Shown piece after piece: positions 62,834 through 64,000 of a stretch of 64,000 nucleotides of DNA. Numbering within the stretch: the first letter of the stretch is position 1; every line of letters begins with the position of its first letter. The stretch is from JAOZHU01 sp964632845. GTDB taxonomy: Archaea > Thermoproteota > Bathyarchaeia > Bathyarchaeales > Bathycorpusculaceae. Under the pieces are notes generated by a model. That model searched no databases, was not told the DNA's origin, and saw only the letters and a program-made list of their open reading frames with translations. The stretch lies in contig CAZWDU010000008.1 of NCBI GenBank assembly GCA_964632845.1, forward strand, positions 1-64,000, written 5' to 3'. Position numbers and translations under genes: made by a program.

Positions 62834-64000
62834 GTGACAGAACAAGTACCTTCTAAAAGCCAACGGGCAATATCATGGTTGAAAGAAAAAGTAACCAGCA
62901 GATACGGACGCGTATTCATTGACTTCTCGATAATCACCTTGATAGCAGTCATAATTTTTCGCATATGGCTATTTACGAACGGATGGCCAGCTGGAGGAGA
63001 TGTCTCAGGATGGATTTCTAGAGCGTACATTTTTGGTAAAGATTTCAGGTGGCTCTATATATGGCGTCCATATGCCTTTGGCTTCACCGAAGGCATTAAC
63101 GCAATGGATTTTTTCCTCATGCTCATCAACTTTTTGTTCAACAACGCGTCAGCAACTGTAAAGATTTTCACGTTTTCGTCATTTCTGACAGCTGGCTTCT
63201 CTATGTACGGTCTTACGTACCATTATACACATCGCCATGTAGCGGCTCTCGCCGGCTCCATGGTATATTGCCTGAACCAATGGATTTTTTCCCAATACAC
63301 GGAAGCACATATTGACATCATTTTCAGCTATGCCGTGATTCCACTGATTTTCTTAATCTTAGTCAGAGCATTGGAGCGAAGAAAACTTAAAGACATACTC
63401 GGGCTAGCAATAGCGTTGGCATTCCTTGTTACCAGTTTTCATCCAGAGTGCATCGTCATCTATGGAGCCTTCCTCTTCATGTTCACCGTCTTCTACTTGT
63501 TGTCTTCAGCACATGCCAGAAAACTTCGAGTGCAAACTAAGAATGTTTTGAAGGTGGTTTTACCCGCTTGTGCAGTAGGTGTTATCCTCGCCACGTTTGT
63601 AGTTTTACCAATGGCACTGAATGTCAGGGCTTCGTATTATTCAGCAACTTTCAAATATCCAATAGAAGACGCTAAATCAGCCAGTTATGCAAACATGATA
63701 GACGCATTCACATTGCGGGCACTGGAAAGTTGGGGATATAACTTATTAATTGATGTTTACACTGACCTGAGCCTTCCAGATTTTCCTGTCTACGAACTAT
63801 TATCGATCATTTTTCTACTAGCATTCTGCACAGTTTTTATTCGCAGAGACAGATACACTGTTTTCTTTGCTATTTCAGCGATGGCCGCAATATTCGTAGC
63901 CAAAGGTCCTAATTTCCCCTTTGGCTACATTTTCACTTGGATGTGGTCTAATGTCCCATACTTCGCGGTTTTTAGAGCCGCAAACAGGACAAACATGATA
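62834..64000 (+). CDS. multi-TM membrane protein, GT-C-like, C-terminus outside window
   Basis: GTG 62834 opens a frame without stop to the window end (389 codons). A cytoplasmic N-terminus of about 35 residues is followed by about 8-9 TM segments. A loop after TM1 reads NGWPAGGDVSGWISRAYIFG, as in GT-C-type transferases and YfhO-like proteins, with a later acidic HPECIVIYG segment. It probably belongs to the glycan locus. Exact function cannot be set from the visible part. Confidence 0.75.
   Translation, partial: MTEQVPSKSQRAISWLKEKVTSRYGRVFIDFSIITLIAVIIFRIWLFTNGWPAGGDVSGWISRAYIFGKDFRWLYIWRPYAFGFTEGINAMDFFLMLINFLFNNASATVKIFTFSSFLTAGFSMYGLTYHYTHRHVAALAGSMVYCLNQWIFSQYTEAHIDIIFSYAVIPLIFLILVRALERRKLKDILGLAIALAFLVTSFHPECIVIYGAFLFMFTVFYLLSSAHARKLRVQTKNVLKVVLPACAVGVILATFVVLPMALNVRASYYSATFKYPIEDAKSASYANMIDAFTLRALESWGYNLLIDVYTDLSLPDFPVYELLSIIFLLAFCTVFIRRDRYTVFFAISAMAAIFVAKGPNFPFGYIFTWMWSNVPYFAVFRAANRTNMI

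Overview
The window reads as a piece of an archaeal chromosome, most likely a TACK-type lineage such as Bathyarchaeia. The placement is an inference from gene content: an archaeal EF-2, fused archaeal-type indolepyruvate:ferredoxin oxidoreductases, many KaiC-like ATPases, Lrp and RHH regulators, a tRNA with an encoded CCA, TATA-type promoters, and frequent TTG/GTG starts behind Shine-Dalgarno motifs. There is no rRNA and no CRISPR array.

Layout. 1-6434: a multi-PAS sensor cut by the window edge, a small helical protein, a small membrane protein, a Rio-like kinase, EF-2 and an overlapping OGG1-type glycosylase. The EF-2 lacks the histidine that is normally converted to diphthamide. 6640-12292: a 5.6 kb integrated element bounded by a 36-bp direct repeat of the 5' half of tRNA-Pro(GGG). 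It carries an HUH rolling-circle Rep, a winged-helix protein, three cargo ORFs, and a tyrosine integrase cut in two by the att site; joining the two ends across the att core restores one reading frame. 12613-15344: bacterial-type catalase-peroxidase KatG divergent from a PerR/Fur regulator. 15426-18878: a nuclease-like protein, an HtrA-like protease and a surface protein. 18990-23756: a six-gene signalling operon (REC-PAS, two KaiC-like proteins, a membrane protein, a KaiC-like/Ras-like GTPase fusion, Roadblock). 24043-25377: small membrane, winged-helix and HEAT-like proteins.

25491-34895 is one long leftward unit: livG-livF-paaK-iorA-iorB-SBP-livH-livM-paaI. It looks like uptake plus CoA-dependent catabolism of aromatic or branched carboxylic/2-oxo acids. 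Its IorA has about 135 extra residues with four more Fe-S motifs. 34966-43606 holds an ACT protein and then what I think is the most novel system here: a large tubulin/FtsZ-family GTPase (891 aa), a second FtsZ-like protein with a degraded nucleotide loop, a 796-aa multi-TM/coiled-coil protein, a PH-like/coiled-coil protein, and a secreted protein with one TM and a cytoplasmic coiled coil. This suggests a membrane-remodelling or cytoskeletal machine.

43930-49322 is a nitrogen block: Lrp and RHH regulators, a KaiC-like ATPase, Amt, a 39-aa coiled-coil ORF, a GlnK-type PII protein and a second Amt. 49481-52874: glutaminyl cyclase and a second IorAB pair. 52919-64000: a glycan/S-layer locus with a polyprenol-P-mannose synthase-like GT2, three GT4 enzymes, two GT-C-like membrane proteins (the last cut by the window end), a secreted protein and a methyltransferase.
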